Shown: positions 1 through 6,308 of the stretch, one piece after another | Layout of the letters: every line of letters begins with the position of its first letter | Position numbering within the stretch: position 1 is the stretch's first letter | DNA from: an uncultured Ignavibacteriota bacterium | Lineage (GTDB): Bacteria > Bacteroidota > Ignavibacteria > Tepidaquicellales > Tepidaquicellaceae | Assembly (NCBI GenBank): GCA_937915485.1 | Contig: CALGII010000238.1 | Location: 1 to 7,761 of the forward strand | Reading direction: 5' to 3' | DNA: 7,761 nucleotides | Made by a program: the position numbers and the translations under genes | The notes under the pieces: model-generated | What the model saw: only the letters and a program-made list of their open reading frames with translations | Told to the model about the DNA's origin: nothing | Database searches by the model: none

Positions 1-371
1 TTAATTCCTGCAAGGAAGTTCTGTTTCAGTTTTCGGTTGAGAAGCCCCAGATTCCGGAAGAATTAAAATCCGATTACATCGACCTTGCGGATACTTCCGT
101 TTCGTCAATCGAATGCATGATAGGGGCGGTGCGCTCTTATTTTTCTGAATTCCGAATGGTGCGTGACAACATCAACAAGGCGTTGTTTTTCGAAAAAGAA
201 TCGGATAAACTTGCCGATAAACTCAAGCGCGACATTTTCGCAAAGGAAAATATCGACCTTAGCGTCAAAATGCACGTCAGGTACTTTGTCTATCACATAG
301 ATAAAATCGCTGATGCCGCAGAGGATGTGTGCGACAGGCTGTCGATTGCCGTTATCAAGAGGTACGGATAA
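1..371 (+). CDS. DUF47/PhoU-like phosphate transport accessory protein (3' part)
   Basis: The reading frame is open from the left edge (first whole codon at position 3) to TAA at 369-371, giving the last 122 residues of a longer protein. The ATG at 117 is internal, because coding continues upstream without a stop. The sequence is all-helical, charged and cytosolic in character (for example ADKLKRDIF and KIADAAEDVCDRLSIAVIKR). It fits the C-terminal half of the DUF47 (TIGR00153) family, whose members usually run to a little over 200 residues, so roughly the first 90-100 residues are probably missing. DUF47 proteins resemble PhoU and are typically encoded directly before PiT permeases, which they are thought to modulate. 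Here the stop overlaps the permease start in TAATG, consistent with translational coupling. Family assignment is good; the biochemical role is inferred. Confidence 0.85.
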   Translation, partial: NSCKEVLFQFSVEKPQIPEELKSDYIDLADTSVSSIECMIGAVRSYFSEFRMVRDNINKALFFEKESDKLADKLKRDIFAKENIDLSVKMHVRYFVYHIDKIADAAEDVCDRLSIAVIKRYG

Positions 372-373
372 TG
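357..373 (+). promoter_or_regulatory. Ribosome binding site and TAATG stop/start overlap deciding the PiT start
   Basis: AAGAGG at 357-362 lies 8 nt before the ATG at 371. The upstream gene stops with TAA at 369-371, so the A at 371 is shared. This chooses the start at 371 over the in-frame ATG at 329, which would lie well inside the DUF47 gene and add 14 non-family residues before MIWFYL. Confidence 0.75.
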
Positions 374-1846
374 ATCTGGTTCTATCTTACAAGCGGTCTA
401 TTTCTCGGCTGGAGTCTCGGCGCGAATGACGCGGGCAACATATACGGCGCGGCATTAAGCACGAAGATGTTCCGTTTTTACACGGTCGCTGTGCTTGCGT
501 CCGTGTTTGTCGTTCTCGGAGCGATGATAAGCGGATTCGGCGCTACACACACACTTGGAGCGCTCGGCGACGTCAACGCTATCGCGGGTTCATTCACGGT
601 GGCTTTCTCAACGGCGCTTACAGTGTTCCTGCTAATGAAGCGCGGGCTTGTTGTTTCCGTTTCGCAGGCAATCGTCGGCGGAATCATCGGCTGGAATATT
701 TTTACTTCTTCGCCCACGGATTACGGGTCGCTTGTACAGATTATCGCGTCCTGGATTCTTAATCCTTTTCTTGCGGGAATTTTTTCTTTTCTTTTTTATT
801 ACGCGATGATGCATTTTCTAAAGCGCACGAAAATGCATATACTTGAAATAGATTATTTCACGAAGGCGTTAGCGGTATTCGTTATCGCTTTCGGCGCGTA
901 CAGTCTTGGGGCAAACAATATCGCGAAGGTGGTAGGGGTGTTTTTAACCTCCGCTCCGCTTAAAGATTTCGCTATTACACAGAGCTTCATAATATCGCCA
1001 GCGCAGCAGTTGTTTTTCATAGGTTCGCTCGCGATAGTATCGGGAATAATCACGTACTCAAAGAACACGACAGAAACAGTCGGAATGAAAATCTTTAAAC
1101 TCACGCCCATTTCCGCGATAGCGTCGATACTCGGCGCGTCAACCGTGCTGTTTCTTTTTTCTTCGACGACGGTAGAAAAATTTCTGAACAACTCCGGCCT
1201 GCCGTCTTTCCCTCTCGTTCCCGTATCCATAACGCAGGCAATGGTGGGAGCGGTTATCGGCATTGGCTTCGCGAAGGGCGGGCGGTACATAAATTACAGG
1301 ATACTCGGCAGGATAGGTTTGGGCTGGATAATAACTCCTGTCGCATCGGGGGTAATCGCGTTCGTGCTCTTGTTCATAATGCAGAATGTTTTCGACCGCG
1401 AGGTTTACACCGCTCTGAAGTATGAAATCAACAGACCTGTTTTGAAGCAGATTGAAAAATGGGGGGTGCCCGCTGGAAACTTCACGAACATCAGAGACAC
1501 GGTTTTCGAGAGCCAGCAGGAATTCCGCGGTTTCCTCACATCGCTCGGGTACGACAAGGAAGAATACATGTTCAGAATTTTCAAAGGCGCGATTATAGAG
1601 AACTTCAGAATCGATTCGAATTACGCAAAGGAAAAAATGAATCCGAATTATTTTTCCGCAGGCCAGATAAACTCAATAAAGGGCATGCACAACGAAACGT
1701 TCAGGCACAAATGGATGCTTTTTGACAGGATGAAATCTATGTCGGATGAATGGAACGAACTGCCGGACATTCCGCAGAACGAGTATCTCAACAAGGAACT
1801 GGAACAGAAGCGCGGAATGATAAGCGAAATGTTTAAAATCAAATAA
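371..1846 (+). CDS. PiT-family inorganic phosphate (anion) permease with long C-terminal tail
   Basis: This 491-residue membrane protein probably imports phosphate by cation symport. The two inverted PiT repeats are visible. The first has GANDAGN at about residues 17-23 and VSVSQAIVGG at 94-103. The second has GANNIAK at 180-186 and PVSITQAMVG at 284-293. The hydrophobic part ends near residue 337. About 154 hydrophilic residues follow with no membrane segment, a longer tail than in a minimal PiT. The second repeat has Asn183 where the classical motif has Asp (GAND), a position known to matter in eukaryotic PiT transporters. The gene follows a DUF47 gene with a 1-nt overlap, the usual pairing. 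Some PiT-family members carry sulfate, so the substrate is inferred from the DUF47 neighbour. The stop codon directly abuts the convergent kinase gene. Confidence 0.88.
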   Translation: MIWFYLTSGLFLGWSLGANDAGNIYGAALSTKMFRFYTVAVLASVFVVLGAMISGFGATHTLGALGDVNAIAGSFTVAFSTALTVFLLMKRGLVVSVSQAIVGGIIGWNIFTSSPTDYGSLVQIIASWILNPFLAGIFSFLFYYAMMHFLKRTKMHILEIDYFTKALAVFVIAFGAYSLGANNIAKVVGVFLTSAPLKDFAITQSFIISPAQQLFFIGSLAIVSGIITYSKNTTETVGMKIFKLTPISAIASILGASTVLFLFSSTTVEKFLNNSGLPSFPLVPVSITQAMVGAVIGIGFAKGGRYINYRILGRIGLGWIITPVASGVIAFVLLFIMQNVFDREVYTALKYEINRPVLKQIEKWGVPAGNFTNIRDTVFESQQEFRGFLTSLGYDKEEYMFRIFKGAIIENFRIDSNYAKEKMNPNYFSAGQINSIKGMHNETFRHKWMLFDRMKSMSDEWNELPDIPQNEYLNKELEQKRGMISEMFKIK

Positions 1847-3235
1847 TCAGCAGTCGTCGCAACTAATCAGAATCGTAAACTCCGTTCCCCGTCTCCCTTC
1901 CGACTGCAGTCTTGACGGGCTTTTAAACCAGATGTCTCCGCCGTGATGCTCAATGATTTCTTTAACGACAGAAAGTCCGAGTCCCGTGCCTTCGACTCCC
2001 TTTTGTTTCGCGTTGGTCGAGCGGTAAAATTCCTTAAACATTTTATTTTTATCTTCGTCGGGAATTCCGATACCGTTATCGGCTATCGTTATAAACGTAT
2101 CGCCGTCCCGCTCTTCTATTATTGATTCCACGATGCCGTTGTGTGTGTTGTATTTAATAGCGTTTCCTATTATGTTGGAAAGCGCGAGTTCAAATAATCC
2201 CCTGTCAACCTTTACGGGCTTCGGCTCGTTTCTTTTGTCGGTGAGTTTAAGTTCGACGCCCGATGTTTTCGCCTGCACGCCTCTTTTTTTATACATTCCC
2301 GTTATCATTTCAGCGAGATCAACGTCATCTTTGTTTACGTTTTCGAGAAGTTTTAGTTTTGAAATGTTCAGAACGTCGTTTATTATATGTATCGCCTCTT
2401 CGCTCCGTGCCCGCGCCCGTGATATTCTGTCCTTCGCGGATTTCGGTATTTCGCCCGCGTATCCCTGAAGAATTATGTCTATGTTCGACTGCACGGCGAC
2501 TATGGGCGTTTTAATTTCGTGAACGACCCCCATAGTGTACTTCATCTTCATTTTCTCCGCCTGGCTGAGTTTATCGAGCGTCATTTTCAATTCCTGAGAC
2601 CTTCGGTAATGCGCGCTCGTTATGTTGTTCGCGAGAAACACGCTTACAAAAATCATTATGCCGTACGCGGTTACGAACACGATAATATACTGGATGTTGT
2701 TGTAAAGCGGAGCATTGAGAAGGCTTCCGAAACTGTGGTGTTCTATTATTCCGTAAAGTTCGAGAACCGAAACAACGCCTATGTAAAGTACGGAAACGCC
2801 CGACAGCGTGTAAACCACCGTACCCGGAAGTATCATGCTGCCGATAATCATGTGAAACACGAAGAAGAAATAGAACGGGCTTTCTATGCCGCCCGAATAA
2901 TAAGAAAGCAGTGCGATTGCGAGAAGGTCGAGCACGATTTGATTGAAAGCGAAATGAAGCGGGTTAAATTTACTTACTTCATTTTTTACAAAACCCTTCG
3001 CGTCTATGTAACCATACAGTATGTTTACAAAAAACAGGAAAACAGATATTATTGCCATCGCCCAGATTTGTTCCTGTTCGAATCCGATTTTAAAAACATA
3101 CTGCATCACGAGAGCGAACACTGCAACCGCACCCGCGACAACGTACCTGATGCTTATGAACCAGCGGTTACGGGAGGATATCAGCGCCCATAACTGTTCG
3201 AAATCAATTGTGTGTTGGGGAATGAAGTTAAACAT
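1847..3235 (-). CDS. Six-TM sensor histidine kinase, RegB-like membrane domain
   Basis: The product is 462 residues. About six hydrophobic segments lie at roughly residues 31-48, 57-76, 94-112, 119-138, 139-160 and 182-204, with no sizeable periplasmic sensor domain. GGIESPF at 115-121 resembles the GGxxNPF heptapeptide of the RegB/PrrB quinone-responsive kinases. A polar linker leads to the HisKA H-box HEIKTPI with phospho-acceptor His239. The ATPase domain follows: N-box NIIGNAIKYN (354-363), G1 DNGIGIPDED (386-395), F-box FKEFYRS (400-406) and G2 GTGLGLS (416-422). All catalytic motifs are intact. The only two cysteines in the protein are the C-terminal CDDC. No response regulator is encoded in the window. 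The gene lies 76 nt downstream of the small gene and may be co-transcribed with it or use its own promoter. The start is the only Met before the first membrane segment; its upstream SD is weak (CCGGA). The signal sensed is not known. Confidence 0.92.
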   Translation of the reverse strand: MFNFIPQHTIDFEQLWALISSRNRWFISIRYVVAGAVAVFALVMQYVFKIGFEQEQIWAMAIISVFLFFVNILYGYIDAKGFVKNEVSKFNPLHFAFNQIVLDLLAIALLSYYSGGIESPFYFFFVFHMIIGSMILPGTVVYTLSGVSVLYIGVVSVLELYGIIEHHSFGSLLNAPLYNNIQYIIVFVTAYGIMIFVSVFLANNITSAHYRRSQELKMTLDKLSQAEKMKMKYTMGVVHEIKTPIVAVQSNIDIILQGYAGEIPKSAKDRISRARARSEEAIHIINDVLNISKLKLLENVNKDDVDLAEMITGMYKKRGVQAKTSGVELKLTDKRNEPKPVKVDRGLFELALSNIIGNAIKYNTHNGIVESIIEERDGDTFITIADNGIGIPDEDKNKMFKEFYRSTNAKQKGVEGTGLGLSVVKEIIEHHGGDIWFKSPSRLQSEGRRGTEFTILISCDDC

Positions 3236-3249
3236 TCCGGTGCGTTTAA

Positions 3250-3279
3250 TTAATAAGACAGATAATTGATAATCGTCAA
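3250..3279 (-). promoter_or_regulatory. Candidate sigma70-like promoter for the histidine kinase
   Basis: Read on the minus strand, TTGACG (3279-3274) and TATTAA (3255-3250) are separated by 18 nt, about 15 nt before the kinase start. The match is 5/6 and 4/6. The predicted leader would be very short, and the region is AT-rich enough for chance matches. It does not match the Bacteroidota -33/-7 consensus. Offered only as a possibility for independent expression of the kinase. Confidence 0.25.
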
Positions 3280-3311
3280 CCTACAGAAAAAAAACAATGC
3301 CGGGGAAAATC

Positions 3312-3509
3312 TTAATAATAAATGTTCGTCACCTCTATAATTTCGGCGTCCTTGTCTTTTTCCTTCAGGAATTTTATGAAATCCCTGTTGACGTATTCCG
3401 AATGTTTTTTCTCGTATTCCTTCAGCAGGCTTGCTATTCCGGCATAGTCAAGGGAACTCTTGAAGAAATTCAGTTCTTCCTTGTCGTCGAAAATTCTGTA
3501 ATAGTACAT
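3312..3509 (-). CDS. Small 65-aa protein of unknown function, last gene of the etf run
   Basis: I do not recognise this family. The product is 65 residues, highly charged (rich in Lys, Glu and Asp), with no membrane segment, signal peptide or cysteine. It reads as a short strand (YYYRIF, 2-7), two or three helices (about 8-18, 23-36 and 41-52) and a closing strand (AEIIEVTNIYY, 55-65), so the aromatic ends could pair in a small alpha/beta fold. Evidence that it is real: a good SD (GGGAG) 5 nt before the ATG, a position only 18 nt after the dehydrogenase stop on the same strand, and a sensible soluble-protein composition. Its placement suggests a link to the acyl-CoA dehydrogenase/ETF module, perhaps as an accessory or partner protein, but nothing in the sequence shows the function. 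Confidence 0.75.
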   Translation of the reverse strand: MYYYRIFDDKEELNFFKSSLDYAGIASLLKEYEKKHSEYVNRDFIKFLKEKDKDAEIIEVTNIYY

Positions 3510-3514
3510 TTATG

Positions 3515-3519
3515 CTCCC
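3515..3519 (-). promoter_or_regulatory. Ribosome binding site of the small gene
   Basis: GGGAG on the minus strand, 5 nt before the ATG at 3509. It is the clearest SD in the minus-strand run; the three upstream genes have none. It supports the reality and start of the small gene. Confidence 0.65.
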
Positions 3520-3527
3520 GCGTGGTT

Positions 3528-5249
3528 TTAAATTAATATTTCATCCGCGTGAAGAATGTCGGTAAACAGTTCGTTCTTAATTGTATCCGCGTTCTTCTTC
3601 GCGTTTGCAAGTGAATTTATTATATACCTGCTTGCTATGAATTTTTTTCTCGGTTCTATTTCGGCTTCGTCGAGAAGCAGGTACCCGATGAACAGGTACG
3701 AATACAGTTCGACGAGGTCCTTCGCGGCAACGTCCTGAAACTCGTTGTCCTTCTTGTCCATAACGTATTTCAGGCAGTCGTAGAAAATGATTCTTATCTC
3801 TTTCAGGTAAGAGGCAAGGCGCGACAGACCGCCCGGGTAATTTTTGCTTTCCTTTTTGTCGAACGTGTCTTTTAATATGTCGTTTATGACTCCGCTTATA
3901 GCCGCGACAATTTGCAATTGGGAGGTGCCCTCGTAAATGTTTGTGATTCTCGCGTCGCGCGCCAGTCTTTCGACCCTGAATTCCTTCATATAGCCCGTTC
4001 CGCCGTGTATCTGCATCGAGTCGTAAGTTATCTTGTTCGCGCATTCTGACAGCCAGTATTTTGTCATCGGCGTCAGAAGGTTGGATATTTTTGTGTAATA
4101 CTTCAGGTCGTTGTTAAGGTCGGTTACCGACTTTCCCTCTTTTTTATATTTGTCAATAAGCAAAACCGTTTTTTCCTTCATATCCACGAACACACCCGTC
4201 GCGTAAAGCAGAGAGCGGTTATACTCGACCATCACCCGCATATCTATGAGCATGTTTGCGACGGCGGGAATGTTATAAATCGCTTTTCCGAACTGCACTC
4301 TGTCTTTCGCGTATATAAGGGCTTCCTCGTAAGCCGCCTGTGAAATTCCGAGCGCTTGCGCCGAAACACCCATTCTCGCGCGGAACATGAGGTCGAACAC
4401 GTACTTTATCAATCCGAATTTTCTCTGCCCGACGAGTTCGGCGGGCGTGTCGTTGAACTGCAGTTCGCAGGTCGGCGAGCCGTGTATTCCGAGTTTGTGC
4501 TCTATGCGTCTTACTCTCACTGTTTTATCCGTAAAGCAGGCGAACATGCTCAGCCCTCTGCCGTCCTTTGTTCCGGGTTCCGAGCGCGCGAGAACCAGGT
4601 GCACCTGCGCGTTTCCGTTTGTTATAAATCTTTTCACGCCGCGGAGAAACCAGTTTCCTTTTTCATCCTGATACGCCTGAAGTTTAACCGCCTGCAGGTC
4701 GGAGCCGGCATCGGGTTCGGTCAGCGCCATTGCGCCCGTGTATTCACCCGTGCAGAAACCGGGTATGTATTTTTGCTTTTGCTCGTCCGTTCCGTATTTG
4801 TCTATCATTTCGGCAATATCCTGAAGCCCGAAAATATTCATCAGAGAAGCGTCAGCGCGCGCCACCATCTCGGTCGCCATCATATAAATTGTCAGGGGAA
4901 AATTCAGACCGCCGTATTTTCTCGGAAGAACCATTCCCATCAAATCGGCCATCGTGAGTTCTTTTATGTTTTGCTGCGTGCCTTTTGCGTAATCCACTTT
5001 TCCGTCGGCGTACTGCGCGCCTTCGATGTCAACGTCAGCGGCTCTCGCGGAGATATAATTTCCCGTGAGGTCGCCCGTCATTTCGAGCACCTTGCGGTAG
5101 TTTTCCATCGCGTCTTCGTAGTTTACGGGAGCGTAGTTGAACTCCGTCGCCTGTTCAAAATTATCCTCTGCGATTTCAACAATCCTTCCGTAGTCGAGGT
5201 TGTTGAAGTGAAAAACAAGGTCGCTGTTATCGGTGAAAAAATTTGGCAT
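3528..5249 (-). CDS. Large acyl-CoA dehydrogenase with N- and C-terminal extensions
   Basis: This cytosolic flavoenzyme introduces a trans-2 double bond into acyl-CoA and passes the electrons to ETF. At 573 residues it is much longer than short/medium-chain enzymes (about 380), and belongs with the large FadE5-like type that has extensions at both ends. Visible motifs: ALTEPDAGSD (175-184) and KRFITNG (206-212) in the flavin/substrate region, RVQFGKAI (317-324), the QIHGGTGY block (413-420), ERLARDARI (427-435) and IYEGTSQLQ (438-446). Glu440 matches the catalytic base of the medium-chain enzyme. Residues from about 455 onward form the C-terminal extension. The start MPNFFTDN is typical of related enzymes, although no SD precedes it (AT-rich leader). 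It lies 19 nt after etfA and 18 nt before the small gene, so ETF is the obvious acceptor. Chain-length preference cannot be read from the sequence. Confidence 0.93.
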   Translation of the reverse strand: MPNFFTDNSDLVFHFNNLDYGRIVEIAEDNFEQATEFNYAPVNYEDAMENYRKVLEMTGDLTGNYISARAADVDIEGAQYADGKVDYAKGTQQNIKELTMADLMGMVLPRKYGGLNFPLTIYMMATEMVARADASLMNIFGLQDIAEMIDKYGTDEQKQKYIPGFCTGEYTGAMALTEPDAGSDLQAVKLQAYQDEKGNWFLRGVKRFITNGNAQVHLVLARSEPGTKDGRGLSMFACFTDKTVRVRRIEHKLGIHGSPTCELQFNDTPAELVGQRKFGLIKYVFDLMFRARMGVSAQALGISQAAYEEALIYAKDRVQFGKAIYNIPAVANMLIDMRVMVEYNRSLLYATGVFVDMKEKTVLLIDKYKKEGKSVTDLNNDLKYYTKISNLLTPMTKYWLSECANKITYDSMQIHGGTGYMKEFRVERLARDARITNIYEGTSQLQIVAAISGVINDILKDTFDKKESKNYPGGLSRLASYLKEIRIIFYDCLKYVMDKKDNEFQDVAAKDLVELYSYLFIGYLLLDEAEIEPRKKFIASRYIINSLANAKKNADTIKNELFTDILHADEILI

Positions 5250-5268
5250 TATATGATTAAATTTAGTT

Positions 5269-6282
5269 TTATTTCAATTTGTGTTTGTAAGTTTCTATGA
5301 GCATGGGTATTACCTGCACCGCGTCTCCGACGATTCCGTAATGGCATATATCGAAAATTGGAGCGTCGGGGTCGGTGTTTATCGCTATGATTTTCTTTGC
5401 TTCCTGCATTCCCGCCCTGTGCTGAATCGCGCCGGATATTCCGACGGCGATGTATAGTTTGGGGCGCACCGTTACGCCTGTCTGCCCGACCTGCCGTTCG
5501 GACGCGACGAATCCCGCGTCAACGGCGGCGCGGCTTCCCGCGACTTCTCCGCCTATCGTGTGAGCGAGTTCGTGCAGAAGTTTAAAATTTTCTTTTGAGC
5601 CGAGACCGTAACCTCCCGCGACTATAATCGGCGCGGCTTTGAGGTTTACCTTGCTTTCTTCGCGCTGCTGCTCGATGATTTCAAGCAGTCCGTCGATGTC
5701 CACCGGGTTATACGGAATTTCGGTTATTTTTTCCTTATGGGGTTTTTCGCAAGGATGCATTTCCATAACTCCTTCGCGCACCGTCGCCATCTGCACGGGA
5801 ACGTCGGGCGTTATGATTGTAGCGACTATGTTTCCGCCGAACGCGGGGCGAATCTGAAGAAGCAACTGCGGATATTCTTTTCCGAGATATTTCACGTCGG
5901 AGATTTTCAGGTCTGTGCAGTCTGCGGTCAGTCCGCTTCTCGTATTCGACGCCACTCTCGGAGCGAGGTCGCGTCCGTAAACGGTCGCGCCGAACAGGAC
6001 TATTCTTGGCACATGCTTCTTTATCAACTCGTTCATTATTCTGCTGTAGGGCATCGTTCTGAAAAGTTTCAAATCGGGATGATCGATTAGCAGCGCTTCG
6101 TTCGCTCCGAATTTAAACGTTTGCGAGGCGATGCTTTTAACATCATGTCCGATTACGACCGCTTTAAGCGCGCCCTTCATGCTGTCGGCGAGTTTGCGGC
6201 CCTTGCTCAGCAGTTCAAAACTTACGTCCGCGGGTTTTCCGTTTCTTTGTTCAATAAAAACCCAAACTTCGTTATTATGCAT
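5269..6282 (-). CDS. etfA: Electron transfer flavoprotein, alpha subunit
   Basis: This 337-residue FAD-binding subunit of the heterodimeric ETF takes electrons from the neighbouring dehydrogenase. The N-terminal domain starts with VWVFIEQRNGK (6-16), then GATVYGRDLAPRVA (98-111), GLTADCTDLKI (117-127) and RPAFGGN (145-151). The C-terminal FAD domain is fully conserved: AGGYGLGS (222-229), GSRAAVDAG (249-257, with Arg251 at the flavin), RQVGQTG (263-269), YIAVGISGAIQH (277-288) and YGIVGD (315-320). There is no N-terminal ferredoxin-like extension. The GLTADCTDL and RPAFGGN blocks resemble clostridial ETFs more than the mitochondrial type. The start is supported by homology only: the upstream 26 nt has no SD. 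The gene sits between etfB and the dehydrogenase in a single transcription direction. Confidence 0.96.
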   Translation of the reverse strand: MHNNEVWVFIEQRNGKPADVSFELLSKGRKLADSMKGALKAVVIGHDVKSIASQTFKFGANEALLIDHPDLKLFRTMPYSRIMNELIKKHVPRIVLFGATVYGRDLAPRVASNTRSGLTADCTDLKISDVKYLGKEYPQLLLQIRPAFGGNIVATIITPDVPVQMATVREGVMEMHPCEKPHKEKITEIPYNPVDIDGLLEIIEQQREESKVNLKAAPIIVAGGYGLGSKENFKLLHELAHTIGGEVAGSRAAVDAGFVASERQVGQTGVTVRPKLYIAVGISGAIQHRAGMQEAKKIIAINTDPDAPIFDICHYGIVGDAVQVIPMLIETYKHKLK

Positions 6283-6308
6283 TATGTGTTTTGTTATTCT
6301 TTTTTAAA

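Noticed and set aside
329..370. Upstream ATG at 329 as the start of the PiT permease
   Set aside because: It lies inside the DUF47 coding region and adds 14 non-family residues; the ATG at 371 has an SD and a TAATG overlap.
2519..3193. Plus-strand open frame (224 codons) opposite the kinase membrane domain
   Set aside because: It is antisense to the kinase, has low-complexity charged/aromatic composition and no recognisable motif.
3281..3311. Run of eight A (3287-3294; T8 on the minus strand) as a terminator between the small gene and the kinase
   Set aside because: The bases before it on the minus strand (GATTTTCCCCGGCATTG) form no stable hairpin, only a CCGG self-match.
4356..5300. Long plus-strand open frame (314 codons) opposite the acyl-CoA dehydrogenase gene
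   Set aside because: It is antisense to a gene with complete dehydrogenase motifs; its translation is rich in His, Arg, Phe and Val with no domain or SD, typical of a shadow frame.
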